This document shows, piece after piece, positions 11,926 to 22,602 of a stretch of DNA of 64,000 nucleotides. Origin of the DNA: Pyrenophora tritici-repentis (Eukaryota; Ascomycota; Dothideomycetes; Pleosporales; Pleosporaceae); the NCBI RefSeq assembly GCF_003171515.1, contig NC_089391.1, positions 124,001 through 188,000 of the forward strand, read 5' to 3'. Position numbers and translations under genes: made by a program. The number at the start of each line of letters is the position of its first letter. Within the stretch, counting starts at the first letter, position 1. The notes below the pieces were generated by a model. That model saw only the letters and a program-made list of their open reading frames with translations, had not been told where the DNA came from and made no database searches.

Positions 11926-12170
11926 GACGGCGGGACGCCTGGGTCGCGCGGCGCGAGAATTACAGGAGAGATATACTCCTTGAGGATGATAGGGATGTCG
12001 CGGCCGTAATCAACGAGAATTTAGTAGGCGGCTAGCTTTAGGCTCGTGTCGAGATTGTCTGCAGCCCGAATACGTGGCGCAACAGCCGCAGGAACGCATT
12101 CGCCCGCTGCGGTCAGCGGGTGGAAGGATATGGGCGGGTGTGCGATTCAAGGCTCGTCGCGCTGCCCACC
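11926..12170 (-). pseudogene. Decayed reading frame with TAA and TGA, unknown protein
   Basis: Minus-strand frame reads AHPPISFHPLTAAGECVP, RAADNLDTSLKLAAY, then TAA (12023-12021), then ILVDYGRDIPIILKEYISP. An upstream TGA lies just before AHPP. The amino-acid pattern continues through the stops, as expected of a former exon; CAA-to-TAA and TGG-to-TGA would explain both. Confidence 0.4.
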
Positions 12171-12883
12171 ACTTACGCGCTTTGGGTGGGCGTAATGGGC
12201 TCGTCACGGTCGACGCTGGGCCGTTTGGAGGGGCCGTATGCCATGGGGCGTCGGCGTCGCTGGGACGAGCGCGAGTGCAAAAAGACGGCTTCAACGTCGG
12301 TTTCGGGATGCACAGAGTCGCGCAGCCATGCGTTGGTGAGCTCTGTGGTGGCGAGGATGGGGGTGGGGAAAAGACGGGAGGCGGGGAAAGCGCCAAGCCG
12401 GCGGGTGTTCTGCTGGAGGCCTTTTCATGTGCTGAGCGACGCTCTGGGACCTGTGCGATTTTGCGTGCGGCGCGAGAACACAGGCGACATGAGCACAGAC
12501 ACGTTCTAAGGCATTCACCCTGACCTGCTGCAGGAGGCGCGCGCGTTACCTCAGCCGCACGCGATGGGGTGCCAACTCGGTACGCGCACGGACACGGTAA
12601 CGGCTTATTACCGATTCTGTGCTTTCCTCCCCTCTTTCGCACTTACCGCATCGCCATCCCGCCCCTGTCTGCCACAATGTGCGCGGCGGACAAGGTACAT
12701 CCCCGGACGATACTCGGCACAGTATGCAGGATTATTGGCTGCCGTGGAACGTGCAGTTAAGCTGGGTTCAATGGTAAAGCCGAGTTTACTAGTGACTGTA
12801 CGAGGACAGGGCAAGCTTCACCATCATTACGATGATATAGAGTTGCGTCTCAGCTCTCAAACAAAGTCTTATCTCCCATCACA
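12171..12883. other. Intergenic / degraded, GC-rich part
   Basis: GC-rich overlapping open frames on both strands near 12100-12640 show no consistent protein signature. The last 250 bp are the 5' flank of the AAA+ gene. Confidence 0.35.
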
Positions 12884-14683
12884 ATGGCTCCATCCTACTC
12901 TCATCCCAAAATGGTTCCTTTCAACCTGGTTCTGAAAGATGTATACTACATACCGAAATTGATAAGAACCCGCCCGGACGTTTCTATCGATGATGAGCTT
13001 TTAGAGGCAACATCCTCGCACATGTTTCATGTCGTTTCTCTCTGCACTGCTGTCTCACATGGCTGCAGCGTCGAAGCTGTCAGATCTTATGTGGAGCACT
13101 ATCGCGAGGAGGAGAGTGACTTCAAGGAAATGATGCATTTGGCGACACCTGTCCTGTACTTCGCCATGGGACGAAACTCGCCTGAGATGACCAGTCTCCT
13201 CCTCAAGTTTGGCATGAGTCCACACGGTCCGGATGACGAGGCTCACTTCATCCCACCTCTTGTTTTCGCAGCGATTCACGGATATCTCCAGTCGCTAGAC
13301 ATGACCGAGGTTATCAAGATCCTCCTTGCATCCGGTGCTGACCCAAGGACTGTTCCGGAAGACATGTGGGAGAACTATCTCGACATGCCTTAAGAGGCTT
13401 GGCCACCAACGCGAGGCAAGAAACCCGCGGAGATCAAGTGGTGTGATGACTTGACCCGCAGTTACCTTGCGCGAGGACTCAATCTCAGTCAGCGTTATTT
13501 CCTACATCGAGCGAGCTTATGCGAGCCTTTAATGGAGAGAGAAGTGCAGCTTCATGAGTTGCTAGAGGTGACGGACCTTGGTAAGTTGCCTTACCGCATC
13601 ATCGGCCAACTTCCAGTCCTCAAAACACTTCAGGAGATTGTCTTCAATCAGATGAGCTCGAATGCTGATGGATCTGATCCTCTTGTCATGGTGTTCGCCG
13701 GCGCTCCGGGCCATGGCAAGACGGAGTTGGCTCAGCAACTCGGCGATCTCTTGCGGCTCAAGCATGTGACGGTCGCTTGCTCACAAATGGAAACCGATAC
13801 CGAGCTTCTAGGCTCCAAGCAAGGCTACGCACGCTCAAAGGAGGGCTCAAAACTGAACAATCATCTGTCGCATAATAACGGCTTGTGCTCGGTCGTTTTC
13901 CTGGACGAGTTCGACAAAACGTCACAGGACGTATGCGAATCACTCTTAACTTTGCTTTCAGAGGGTAAGTAGATCAGGCGATTGGCCATAACTTATTACA
14001 TCACTAACACTCAGCCTTAGGAGCCTATGTGGATAGACGCATGAATCGAAATATCGACTGCTCTAAAACCATCTGGATATTGGCTTGCAATTTAGGCGAT
14101 GAAGCGATTGCGAGCTTTCATGAAAGCAAGTTAGCACACAAACAAGAGAAGGATAAATTGATTGCGGATCTTGAACCACTTATTGGGGAGCTCCGAGATG
14201 CCTTCAAGGAACGATGGGGAGTATGGCTAATGATCATTTTTGAGAGAGTTTTACAACTAACACTAGCAGGATGCGTTCGAGTCACGCATTGATGAAGTAG
14301 TACCATTTTTTCCATTCTCACCAGGAGAGCAAGCTGTCATGGCTCACAAATTTCTGCTCGAGAAAGCAGCGAGATTCCGCAAGGATATTGACCTACGCAA
14401 AGAAGTCATTCGTCACATGGGTCACTGTATCATATCTTTCAAGGACGACAGTAAGCTCTGCAGTTACTTAGCTGAGCGTGGTTATCATCGAAGCTCGGGC
14501 GCTCGCGGACTGGAGCGAGAGGTGAGGAAGGTTGAAAGGAAGGCACGTAGGCGCTACAATTGTATCCGAGGTCTTGTGACAGAAGACATGAACAAGGGTC
14601 CATTTGAGAAATTGGAGGTTAGGCTGATGCTTCGCGGAGATGGAGGGCAAGATATCGGGGTGATCCGGAAACAAGAAGGGTAA
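12884..14683 (+). pseudogene. Ankyrin / Clp-type AAA+ ATPase with in-frame stop
   Basis: Exons 12884-13964, 14021-14220 and 14270-14683 join in frame to about 564 codons. The N-terminal third has ankyrin-like repeats (PVLYFAMGRNSPEMTSLLLK; PPLVFAAIHG...VIKILLASGADP). An in-frame TAA follows at 13391-13393 (codon 170). Beyond it, in the same frame, is an AAA+ module: Walker A GAPGHGKT (residues 273-280), Walker B VVFLDE (337-342), sensor-1 region ILACNLGDEAI, arginine-finger region FKERWG...FESRIDEVVPF, and a ClpB D2-small-like end with SSGARGLEREV. Such fungal fusions resemble single-ring Hsp104/ClpB modules and may remodel proteins or act in signalling. CAA-to-TAA explains the stop. As it stands only the ankyrin part, or an N-truncated ATPase from an internal ATG, could be made. 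Confidence 0.8.
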
Positions 14684-15179
14684 AGAGTTACATTCTTATA
14701 ACCTTGTGAATTGATGAAGGTTACCGATGACAGGATAGATTCTGTAGGCGTTCTACATAGATTGAAGCTTAATCTTAATATTAGGACGATCTCATGTCCG
14801 CTCAGAGCTCTACCTCCTCACACCGTTCAAGAGGTGCTAAATACTTCCTTGATAGTACCGCTTAGAAGGTGTTACGGAATACTAGATGTAGTTCTTAGAA
14901 ACACGGGTTGCGAAAGTATCAGAGACTATGTTGTATTCGGTAATTTGGGCATAGGGGTACTTTGAAATGTGTTAGCTAGTTTATGGACAGGTCCAGAGTG
15001 GACCATGAGGTTGCTTTTCGATAAGAGAGTTAAAGATAGCTACGTTGATGTATGAGCTACTATGCAATGGTATAACTTAGTGCAAATTTCATGAAGAAAT
15101 GTTTAAGGTATACTACAATCCAAAGCCTTCTTAGCAACTTGTCCTACCCATAACTAAACTTCCCTCTCGCAATTTGCAC
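14684..15179. other. AT-richer intergenic, convergent gene ends
   Basis: Lies between two convergent genes (AAA+ and protease). No open frame with protein character and no repeat structure seen. Confidence 0.5.
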
Positions 15180-17231
15180 TCAACCCCTTGTATCGTAGTC
15201 GACAAACTCGGGTTGCACCACAGTCTGGCCCGTCACGTGCTCTATATCTCGTACGACCAAATCGAAGGGAATCATGTATGAGACATGGGTGTGCTCGTTG
15301 GATGCATACAGCAGACCAACGATGGTTGCTTTCGGGTTACTTTCGTTTAGTAGAACGCAGCTGCCGGAGTCTCCACTTAACATGAATTCTTTTCGTTTCC
15401 GGTCGTCGATGACGCCGAATGCCAGCATGATCGCGTTGGTCTGGCCGAATCGCTCCCCCAGGTCTACCGGGATAACCGATGTTCTGTCCGCAGGTCGCAA
15501 ATTAAGTAGAGATCCGATCTCGCTCACTTTGCCATACGTCCAACCAGTAGTTCGTCCTTTCTTTGCAACGTTGTAGCTTACGTTATGCCGGATGTGCGCG
15601 TATCGGCCGACTTGTGCACCGGTGGGCACCTTCACACCAGAGCTGCGCTGGGGTGTCCGGTCGCTGAGTGTTCGGTTCTCCGCCAACTTGATGACAGCCC
15701 AGTTAAGGCCGAAGCCAATAGTGCGCCCGTTAATCTTCTCGGCTAGGCTCGGGGGCATAGTGCCGTCTTTATGTCTGAATGCGTAGTTGGGCACATGCGC
15801 GACTTTAGAGAACGTTTTAGTTTCAGCGAGGGTGTAGTCTGTGTTCTCACACACTCGAAAGCCCGACGATGCCAGGACCGTGCCGAGGAGACGATCTGGA
15901 GTCGAATTCAACACTACCCAGTCGCTGTCTGTCGCGATGACATTGCGTTGGGCGAGGGTGTACCCAGGCAGATGCTGGTCCTGAAAGGTTGCGAGCGCTT
16001 CGTCGTGCTCTTTCTTCTCCATCTTCTTGTAGATGAGAAACCGGTCGTGGTCCTTGTGTGTAGGGGCTACAATCTCGACAAGACCCAGGCGCGAGATTTC
16101 ATGGTCGAGACCCAGGAACTGCCCTGCCGGAATTCGTTCGTTTATGATGCTCTTACCCTCAAGAGTTGCAACCACATGGTGGTTGGTCAAGGCGCAGTTT
16201 GTCTCATCGCCATTCGCGTCCCGGAGCCTGATGACGGCGCTGACGGTGCCGCTGTTGGCAGGCTGGTGAACGCCCATACTGGAGCCCATCTGTACGACCC
16301 GATCGTAGTCTTGCATGGTGTTGTAAATATTAGGACGGAGACCCGAGTCCTCTGCACCCTCATCGTCGCTAGGGGTTTGCAGAGTCAGGTGTGGCGAATA
16401 CAGGAGATCGAGCTCCATCGGTGGAGGGAGTCGTTCGCGCAACCGCGGTAGGATGATGTCCCACCATATAGCCAGATCGGCATCTCTGGCAGTGATCAAG
16501 AGAGTGGGCACACTCACGGGATGTAGGTCGCCAATCTCGCGATGGACGATGTCGACGGCGAGCCATTTCTGTCCGTCGATTTCTTTGAGCAAAGCGGGCT
16601 GGAATTCATGCCAAGCGTTGATGAGCTCTGGGGTGCAGCCTACCAACGGCGCCGAGACCACCTCGTGGGCCGTCTTGATGTCGGAAATCTCGACAATGAT
16701 GTCCTCGCGTTTGGTCTTGTCGAGGAGCGATCTAAGGTGCCGGACGGCGACCTCCCAGGCCGAATACTGTGTTTCAATCGATGCGTCCGATATCACCAGC
16801 AGCGTCAGAGGCGTCTGAGATACCTCCTGGCCCGGTCGGACGCGCCTAACAAGGTCGTAACCAAGCACCCTGACCTGGGCGTGCTCGAGGACACTGACTA
16901 CTTCGCTCCGAAACTTCACGTCTTTCCACTCATGTGTAGTTTGTGCTCCTACAGTGTTAAATGGCGGCACCGTTAACGCGGGCGACCCGACACGGTGACT
17001 CCATCTGGTGTCGATTGCTGGCATCGTGAATGCGACAGATGAAGTTAGGCAGTCGATGGTATTCGAAGGTTGCGGATGTTCGGCTGTGAGTGTGGTAGGT
17101 AACGTACGGCAGTTGAATTCGGGCGACCTCGTTCTTCGTGAATGCTTGGGACGAGATAGAAGGTCGGTCGATGCAGACCTTTTGCAGGCGGACCTTGTTT
17201 GAGATAGCGGATGAGATGCTTGTGGAACCAT
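15180..17231 (-). CDS. Trypsin-fold serine protease-like protein, large N-terminal domain
   Basis: Single open frame of 683 codons from ATG 17231; ATG 17024 (residue 70, MPAIDTRW) is an alternative start because the first 69 residues are low-quality sequence. Residues ~100-280 form an unrecognised domain. The C-terminal half has chymotrypsin-fold signatures: TNHHVV with the catalytic His at about 351, and MLSGDSGSCVLL with the nucleophile Ser622. At the expected Asp position (DWA-type motif) I read NWAVIKL (Asn510); codon AAC would arise from GAC by one G-to-A change. Another candidate, TDSDWVV near 435, cannot be excluded. No secretion signal, so probably intracellular. No introns or stops. 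Function unknown; homologous proteases occur in many ascomycete multi-domain proteins. Confidence 0.75.
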   Translation of the reverse strand: MVPQASHPLSQTRSACKRSASTDLLSRPKHSRRTRSPEFNCRTLPTTLTAEHPQPSNTIDCLTSSVAFTMPAIDTRWSHRVGSPALTVPPFNTVGAQTTHEWKDVKFRSEVVSVLEHAQVRVLGYDLVRRVRPGQEVSQTPLTLLVISDASIETQYSAWEVAVRHLRSLLDKTKREDIIVEISDIKTAHEVVSAPLVGCTPELINAWHEFQPALLKEIDGQKWLAVDIVHREIGDLHPVSVPTLLITARDADLAIWWDIILPRLRERLPPPMELDLLYSPHLTLQTPSDDEGAEDSGLRPNIYNTMQDYDRVVQMGSSMGVHQPANSGTVSAVIRLRDANGDETNCALTNHHVVATLEGKSIINERIPAGQFLGLDHEISRLGLVEIVAPTHKDHDRFLIYKKMEKKEHDEALATFQDQHLPGYTLAQRNVIATDSDWVVLNSTPDRLLGTVLASSGFRVCENTDYTLAETKTFSKVAHVPNYAFRHKDGTMPPSLAEKINGRTIGFGLNWAVIKLAENRTLSDRTPQRSSGVKVPTGAQVGRYAHIRHNVSYNVAKKGRTTGWTYGKVSEIGSLLNLRPADRTSVIPVDLGERFGQTNAIMLAFGVIDDRKRKEFMLSGDSGSCVLLNESNPKATIVGLLYASNEHTHVSYMIPFDLVVRDIEHVTGQTVVQPEFVDYDTRG

Positions 17232-17952
17232 GGTACAACTGCAAGATGGATGTTAGAAAGTTGAGTAGTTTGATCGATTGGCTGAATGAGCAAACCCGTC
17301 GCTCCGGGTCTCGCAACCATGGTTCAAATTCTCTACGCTACTAAGCGCATGAAGAGGAGTCATGTTTTAGGTGGACTAGCGTCGCACCGTATGAGGTTGA
17401 GGATGATGACCTGCTTGCAAATACAAAGTGTATTGCGAGAGGACCAGGCTGAAATGCGGGGCGAATACAGCCAGAGATTACTGTTGAGCTGGACAATGTG
17501 ACGGTTCATGCGGTAAGGGCATCCCAAGTACCACGTGGTAGTAAAATGGTTCCTCCTGTTCTTCACAAGCACTTTCCCCACACGTATGCAAGAAATCAGC
17601 CATATACCTGACAGCAGCAAGCCGGGGCGGAAACCCTCGCGCATCTAATTCAAGTATACGCTAAAAAATTACGTCCTCTGTTGTTGTGAGGCTCCTCGAA
17701 TTAGGCGTAGTATCGCATCTGCAAGACATTCCAGCAAGACAATTATTCAGAGTAGTTTGACGAACGCTATAGATTGCTGGAGGGCGTCGCTGGATAATAC
17801 ACGCATCCTGTCTGATAGCTTGAATAGCAAGCTAAATACGAGCCTGTTTTGAAGCTGACTGTAAGTTGTTACGTTGAGGCATGGCGTTGTAAAGTTACTT
17901 CGGCCTGTGACTTGGACAGTCAATCTAGTAAAACGGAGCCCAATCGGTGTTA
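17232..17952. other. Intergenic, nothing supported
   Basis: A B-box-like GGTTCAAATTC near 17325 is present but no cloverleaf forms around it. Small open frames have no recognisable motif. Confidence 0.4.
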
Positions 17953-18475
17953 CTAAGATAGCTTCGACTTGCTGCAGGAAGCCGAACTGGAGTCACCGAA
18001 CTCCCTCAGTCCCAGCCTTGTCCCTCTCACTCCAGACAACACGCTTGCATCAAAAGCGCGAGCTCCTAAGCTCTCCTCAAACCTCGCGCTAAAATATGGT
18101 ATCAACTTCTTCTTCTCATTTCTGCATGGCTTCGCGTACTCGCCGATGCGTACCTGCTTCTTGTGCTTCAACTTAACCACGCCGCCGATACCTTGTAGCT
18201 TGTGCCTCTCCGTCATTCGGATGACTCTGGAGTACGAGATGCAATGCCAGTATCCAAGTAATCAAATGTACATTGATTGCAGGTCTCGTATTCAACGATG
18301 CACACACCTTGACGTCTTCTTACCTTCACCAGCTCCTATGCCTACACTACCGAGGGAGTGGTTGTATCGCGTGCGCCAAATTCAACCGCGGATGTACTTG
18401 GTGTCGGCATTAAAGGCTCGCACCTTGTCGCTTTCAAAAAGCACCCGCGGTGTATAGCCTTTCAGGCGGCGAGGA
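17953..18475 (-). pseudogene. Decayed two-exon gene fragment, unknown
   Basis: Minus strand: a frame reading KGYTPRVLFESDKVRAF, NADTKYIRG, TGA, IWRTRYNHSLGSVGIGAGEG runs to a GTAAGA donor, and after a CCAG acceptor the frame RVIRMTERHKLQGIGGVVKL continues with KPCRNEKKKLIPYFSARF to a stop at 17953. The stretch looks like real protein interrupted by one TGA (CGA-to-TGA or TGG-to-TGA). Family not recognised. Confidence 0.35.
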
Positions 18476-20445
18476 AGACTCAGGCGATGAGCACCTTTGC
18501 ACTGTTTTTAACGGTATGAGCAGCGGGAGCGGCACTTTGGTGCATGTTCGGCATAGTCGACAGTGGTGGGCTGGTAGAGTAGGTCTGGACGGAGGCTTTG
18601 TCGTGCAGTTCTGAGCATTGTTAGTAGACTCCGTGTGCGTCTCATCTCTTGGTGTTATTACCCCTTGTACAAAACTCCTAGTAGCAGCGTCCATGTGTGC
18701 CGGGTGAGAAGAGAGCGAGGGCGGTCGTGGCGGTATAAGCAGGGAGACTGTAGCGACGCAACATGCTTCTCGCCCGATGGCGCCGTGCGATCGGCGAGAG
18801 GAGCGTTTCGAGGGCAAAGAGGTAGAGCGGACGTCGGGGATCGTGATAGGAGGGATGCGATTGCGAGCGGCGCGCGGCACGCGGATGGGCGAGGCAAGCT
18901 GTGAAGGTTAGCAAGCTGTGAAGGTTGGCAAGCGGCGACAGACGTGCTGCGATGTGACGAGGGCCTCGCAACTGCAGTGCCTGTCACCTTGTACCTAAGT
19001 GCCTAAAGGTGCGAGGGAGATGGGAAAGGCGACTGCGCATAAGGTCATGGCCTGTAGGCAAATCTAGGGAAGGCGCGAGAGGCGGCCCTTGCACAAGTGG
19101 CGTCGGGAGGAGCTGGACTAAGCAGCCGCCACATTGGCGGAAATAGTAACTTAGTCTGAGCCATCAGGCTTCTTGTCAATAGGGGCCTCGAGCATGTGTG
19201 GGCATTGTCGCTTAGAACACTTGCGAGTGGGAGGAACAGGCCCAGCGTACGATGGGGGGGTTGGGCCGCCGCCTGCAGGAGGCCCGCCTAGAGGTTGAGC
19301 GCCTGCGACAGCAGCCATCACTAGCGTGAGTGTCGAGTTAATAAAGGGTTATAGCACGAGGTTTAAGAGGTGGGTAGGTTAGAGGGTTAGCGAAGAAGTT
19401 CACAGCGAGCGCAAGAGGTTTTCCCATGGGGTGTGGGCGCGTTTGTTTGATGCCGCCTAGCGCAGTCGCGCTATGACGCGATGTCACGGGTAACAACGCT
19501 CACTAAAAAACATCTCAGCGATCAACATCTTGGCATGATTTAGACGAATCCAGCCAACGGTCCAGTGCGTGGATTGTGAGGATTGTGAGGATTGTGAAGG
19601 TCGCGAGGGTCGCGAGGGTTGTGAGGGTTGTGAGGATTATGAGGGCAGTGGCGGCGATCGCGAGGGCAGAGGCAGAGGTTGCTGAGATTGCTGAGGTTGC
19701 GATGGGTAAGGTGGGGTGGGTGAGATGGGGTTGAAGCTTGGAGCTTGGCGGCGAGGTAGCTCCTGCAGGTGGCGCGCTCTAATGCGGTGTTGAGCAATTC
19801 AGTAGTGTTATTAAGCTCATCGCTGTAGTTATTGCCATCCTCTATCTTATTAATAGTGGCGTGGGCGGAGAGAGGTGATAGCGGTAATAGAGAAGGAAAG
19901 AGACATGGCCTGCCAGCCGGGCTCCTCCGGAGGCTCTGCCGAGGGCCTTTTTTTGGCGGCTGCGCCGGGCTGTTTCTCGTGATCTTAGCGTTCTAGTGTC
20001 CGTTTCTTAGTGTTGAGGTTTAACGTTCGTCACGTGCATCCTAATATCTTGGCGGTGATACTTCCTGACATCTTGGCAGAGTTCGGACGAATGAGAGCAG
20101 AGCTTAATAGACCAATAAGCGTCGAGATTCTTCGAACATTTGGAGCCTCAAGCGATTGTAATATGCAGCTAAAGCTGCAATAATCAACAGCTTACCCAAC
20201 ACTGCAGAGAGCTAAGTCGGAGCCCATCGGCCTAAAGGAGAAATACATTTATCAACATCGCTATTAAACGTAAGCTCTACAGATCTGCAGATAGGAGGCG
20301 CTGAAGGTCTAATCTGCTAACTTATCTCGGGACATGGTATATCTCTCCAGTTAGGGACGGACCTTAGTCCGTGTACTCGCTGACGGACTCTGCTTCTGAT
20401 AGTCGGTTTTATACATAATAACGCCTCGCCACACGGAACGCATTA
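18476..20445. other. Gene-poor region with G-rich strand bias
   Basis: Nearly 2 kb without a supported gene. Much of 18.9-19.95 kb is G-rich on the plus strand (short GAGG/GTGAGG words), with a 9-bp minisatellite at 19572-19643. The rest to 20445 is unremarkable. Confidence 0.45.
19572..19643 (+). repeat. 9-bp minisatellite, 8 units (GATTGTGAG / GGTCGCGAG type)
   Basis: Eight consecutive 9-mers vary around G(A/G)T(T/C)(G/A)(T/C)GAG. On the minus strand they read as Asn-Pro-His/Arg-Asp triplets in an open frame (19540-19797), which I regard as a by-product of the repeat. Confidence 0.8.
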
Positions 20446-22165
20446 CTAGGGGTATATCGAAATGACCGGGGCGTCACAGCTCCAAACCTCAGGTGAAGTC
20501 TCTTTGAGCCTCTCCAGACCTTCCTTGAACAGCGCTTCCGTTCCCTGTGTTCTCGTCATGATCGCAAAAGTGCTACACAATAAGTCCCCTGGGGTTGAGT
20601 CTTGACTGTGAACATGCACTCTAAGTGCTTTCCACTTCAGTTGCAGAATGCGGAGGTCGTTCATGACAAGCACTCGGTCTACCATCTCCAGTGTCTGTGC
20701 GCTAGGCTGGCGATCAATCATCATCTGAAGCTGACTCGTCTTGCGCCGCTGGCCAATCCATATGTGAAGAGCTCTTTGGTGATCGTTGAACCGTTGTTCC
20801 ATGATGAGCCTAAAGTCATGTTCGTGGCTGGTCCATACCTGTTCCAGACTGCGTAACATGATGGATTCCTCGACATGTGCACTTTCGCGCGGAAACAGGT
20901 AATTGAGAAGGAGAGATAGAAGATCGCATTGTTCAAAAGACACCTCGCGAGAGCCAGCCGTCTCGTTGCTTCTTGGACCATATTGTTGATCAGTATCGTG
21001 ACTCATGAGGGGGTGCGGATCGGGAATTCTAGTCAGCTGTCCGAGGCTACTGGGTATATTCGGAGCCACTGACAGGACTGAAGGACTGGGTGCAGTGTGT
21101 GTATTGGTCGAAGTTCGATTGACCGCAACGAATTTGTTTGTATGAGCGTTGGTGGAACCAAGCAAATCACCCTGCGCATGGTGAAAGGGAGGGTTTAATA
21201 TCACCGATGCCCTTTTAGAAGAAGTCGCAGCCAGAGTGGGAACAGCTAGGGGCGACACGTAGGTGTTTTCTAGCGGAGGGGTATGCCTGATGTGCTCAGA
21301 GCTTCCCCTTGATGTAGAGGCTGATTCTCGTAAAGTCGGCTCGACTGGTGTGGCTGCGTTCTGGCGGTGACGCTTTGTAGCATTGAAGTCGTTCGCGCAT
21401 GAATTGCTGGGACTGACTTTTCGCTTCGCTGAAGCAGTGTCTCGACCTGTGGCGTGTGCGGGTGGGGTTGCGCTGGATATAGTAGGGGTTCCAGCCCGCG
21501 ATGATTCAATGGTAAACTGCGACAACCGTTAGGGCCCCGCGTTCTGCTAGAAAAATGAAATCGAGGCTTGCTTACTGGTGCCGGCCGATCTGCTACAGCA
21601 TGTGCAGCACTGTCACCGGAGTTGGTTGTTACATTGCTCGTAACCGTCTGCCTTGTCGGCTTCCTTAGTTGAAGAGAAGTGTATGCTTTCTTGTAGATCC
21701 AGCAATAGAGATGTGTCTTCAGTCAAGTGGAGGTCAGCTTGTTGGTGGAGCTCAACACCGGTGGGCCGCTTACATTATTCTGTCTGCAGGGACCTCAAAA
21801 ATGAGCTCCGTAGAATAGCTAGTATCTGAGGTTCTAGCGGTTATTAGCAGTTGCTTGCGGTCTGCATTCTCTCCCCAGGTTGCTAGACCATGGCTGTTTA
21901 ATAACGTGTTCAGCGCCTCATCAAGCACGTTATAGTCTGACGCAGATTGGAGTAGAGCATCCATGTCCGTAGGGAGGGTCTGTGAAAGTTTCTGAACTTC
22001 ATTGGATAGGCGTCGTGATTCACGCTCGGAGAACTTTGGGGCGCCGCGATTGTCGGTGTGCGAGAGGCCTAAACATCTGATGATTTGGCGAACCGTCGGA
22101 CCTTGACTGCCGAGGAAAATGATCCAGTCGCTTTGGCTCCAGAGCTGAAGCGGACAATCACCTAT
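20446..22165 (-). CDS. Multi-exon gene of unknown function
   Basis: Minus strand. The last exon runs 21516-20446, preceded by a 59-bp intron (21575-21517, GTAAGC...CGCAG) and a small middle exon (TVTSNVTTNSGDSAAHAVAD) whose upstream acceptor is uncertain. The first visible exon ends near 21774 and extends upstream to about 22165 with LWSQSDWIIFLGSQGPTVRQ, PKFSERESRRLSNEVQKL and LNTLLNSHGLATWG. The middle is Ser/Thr/Pro-rich and probably disordered; the C-terminus is helical (SLEQVWTSHEHDFRLIMEQ; MVDRVLVMNDLRILQLKW). I do not recognise the family. The 5' end is unclear, and a solo LTR inserted at 22382 lies just upstream of the readable part, so the gene may have lost its promoter or first exon. 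No internal nonsense codons seen. Confidence 0.5.
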
Positions 22166-22381
22166 CGTAGCTGCTGCTTGCTGCGATTATACTTGAGCAC
22201 ACGCGATAGTTGGGATGAGGTAAAATGACAGTCGAGAGGCGGGTTAATATTTCTGGTGTCCTGAAAACGAAGCTAGGCGGTTGATAATAGGGGCTAGGTT
22301 GGAGTTAGGCATCGCGCGACCCTTTGCTGCTTAGCGCATACGTGCTGCGATAAACGGCTAGCCGACAACGGCGTCTCCATT

Positions 22382-22597
22382 TGTCAGATAATAGCACTGT
22401 TGAAGATGAGAGCGTACAGACGCTGGGTTAGACTAGCGCGACCCGGCATCTGAGAGAGCCAATCGGATCACAGTAAGGCTTGGCACCCCCCAGGTGTGCC
22501 CACAACCGTAGACAGAACCAACACACAATCAATCATCAATATCATCACCATTATTATCTATTTCATCAGTATTCCAGATGAGAGTGAATATCTGACA
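22382..22597 (+). repeat. Solo LTR, family A, copy 1 (TSD CCATT)
   Basis: 216 bp with inverted ends TGTCAGATA...TATCTGACA, flanked by an exact 5-bp duplication CCATT (22377-22381 and 22598-22602). A near-identical copy lies at 26667. The ends match copia element 1's LTR, so the families are related. Confidence 0.92.
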
Positions 22598-22602
22598 CCA
22601 TT

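Noticed and set aside
12010..12642. 210-codon minus-strand open frame
   Set aside because: Composition is Pro/Ser/Arg-rich from GC bias; a different frame on the same strand carries the protein-like sequence near 11926-12170.
15771..16451. 226-codon plus-strand frame
   Set aside because: Antisense shadow of the protease gene.
17260..17345. tRNA-like region with TGATCGATTGG and GGTTCAAATTC resembling A and B boxes
   Set aside because: Acceptor, D and T stems do not pair on either strand; no tRNA is called.
19540..19797. Asn-Pro-His repeat protein on the minus strand
   Set aside because: Direct translation of a 9-bp minisatellite; no start context, flanking domain or splice signals.
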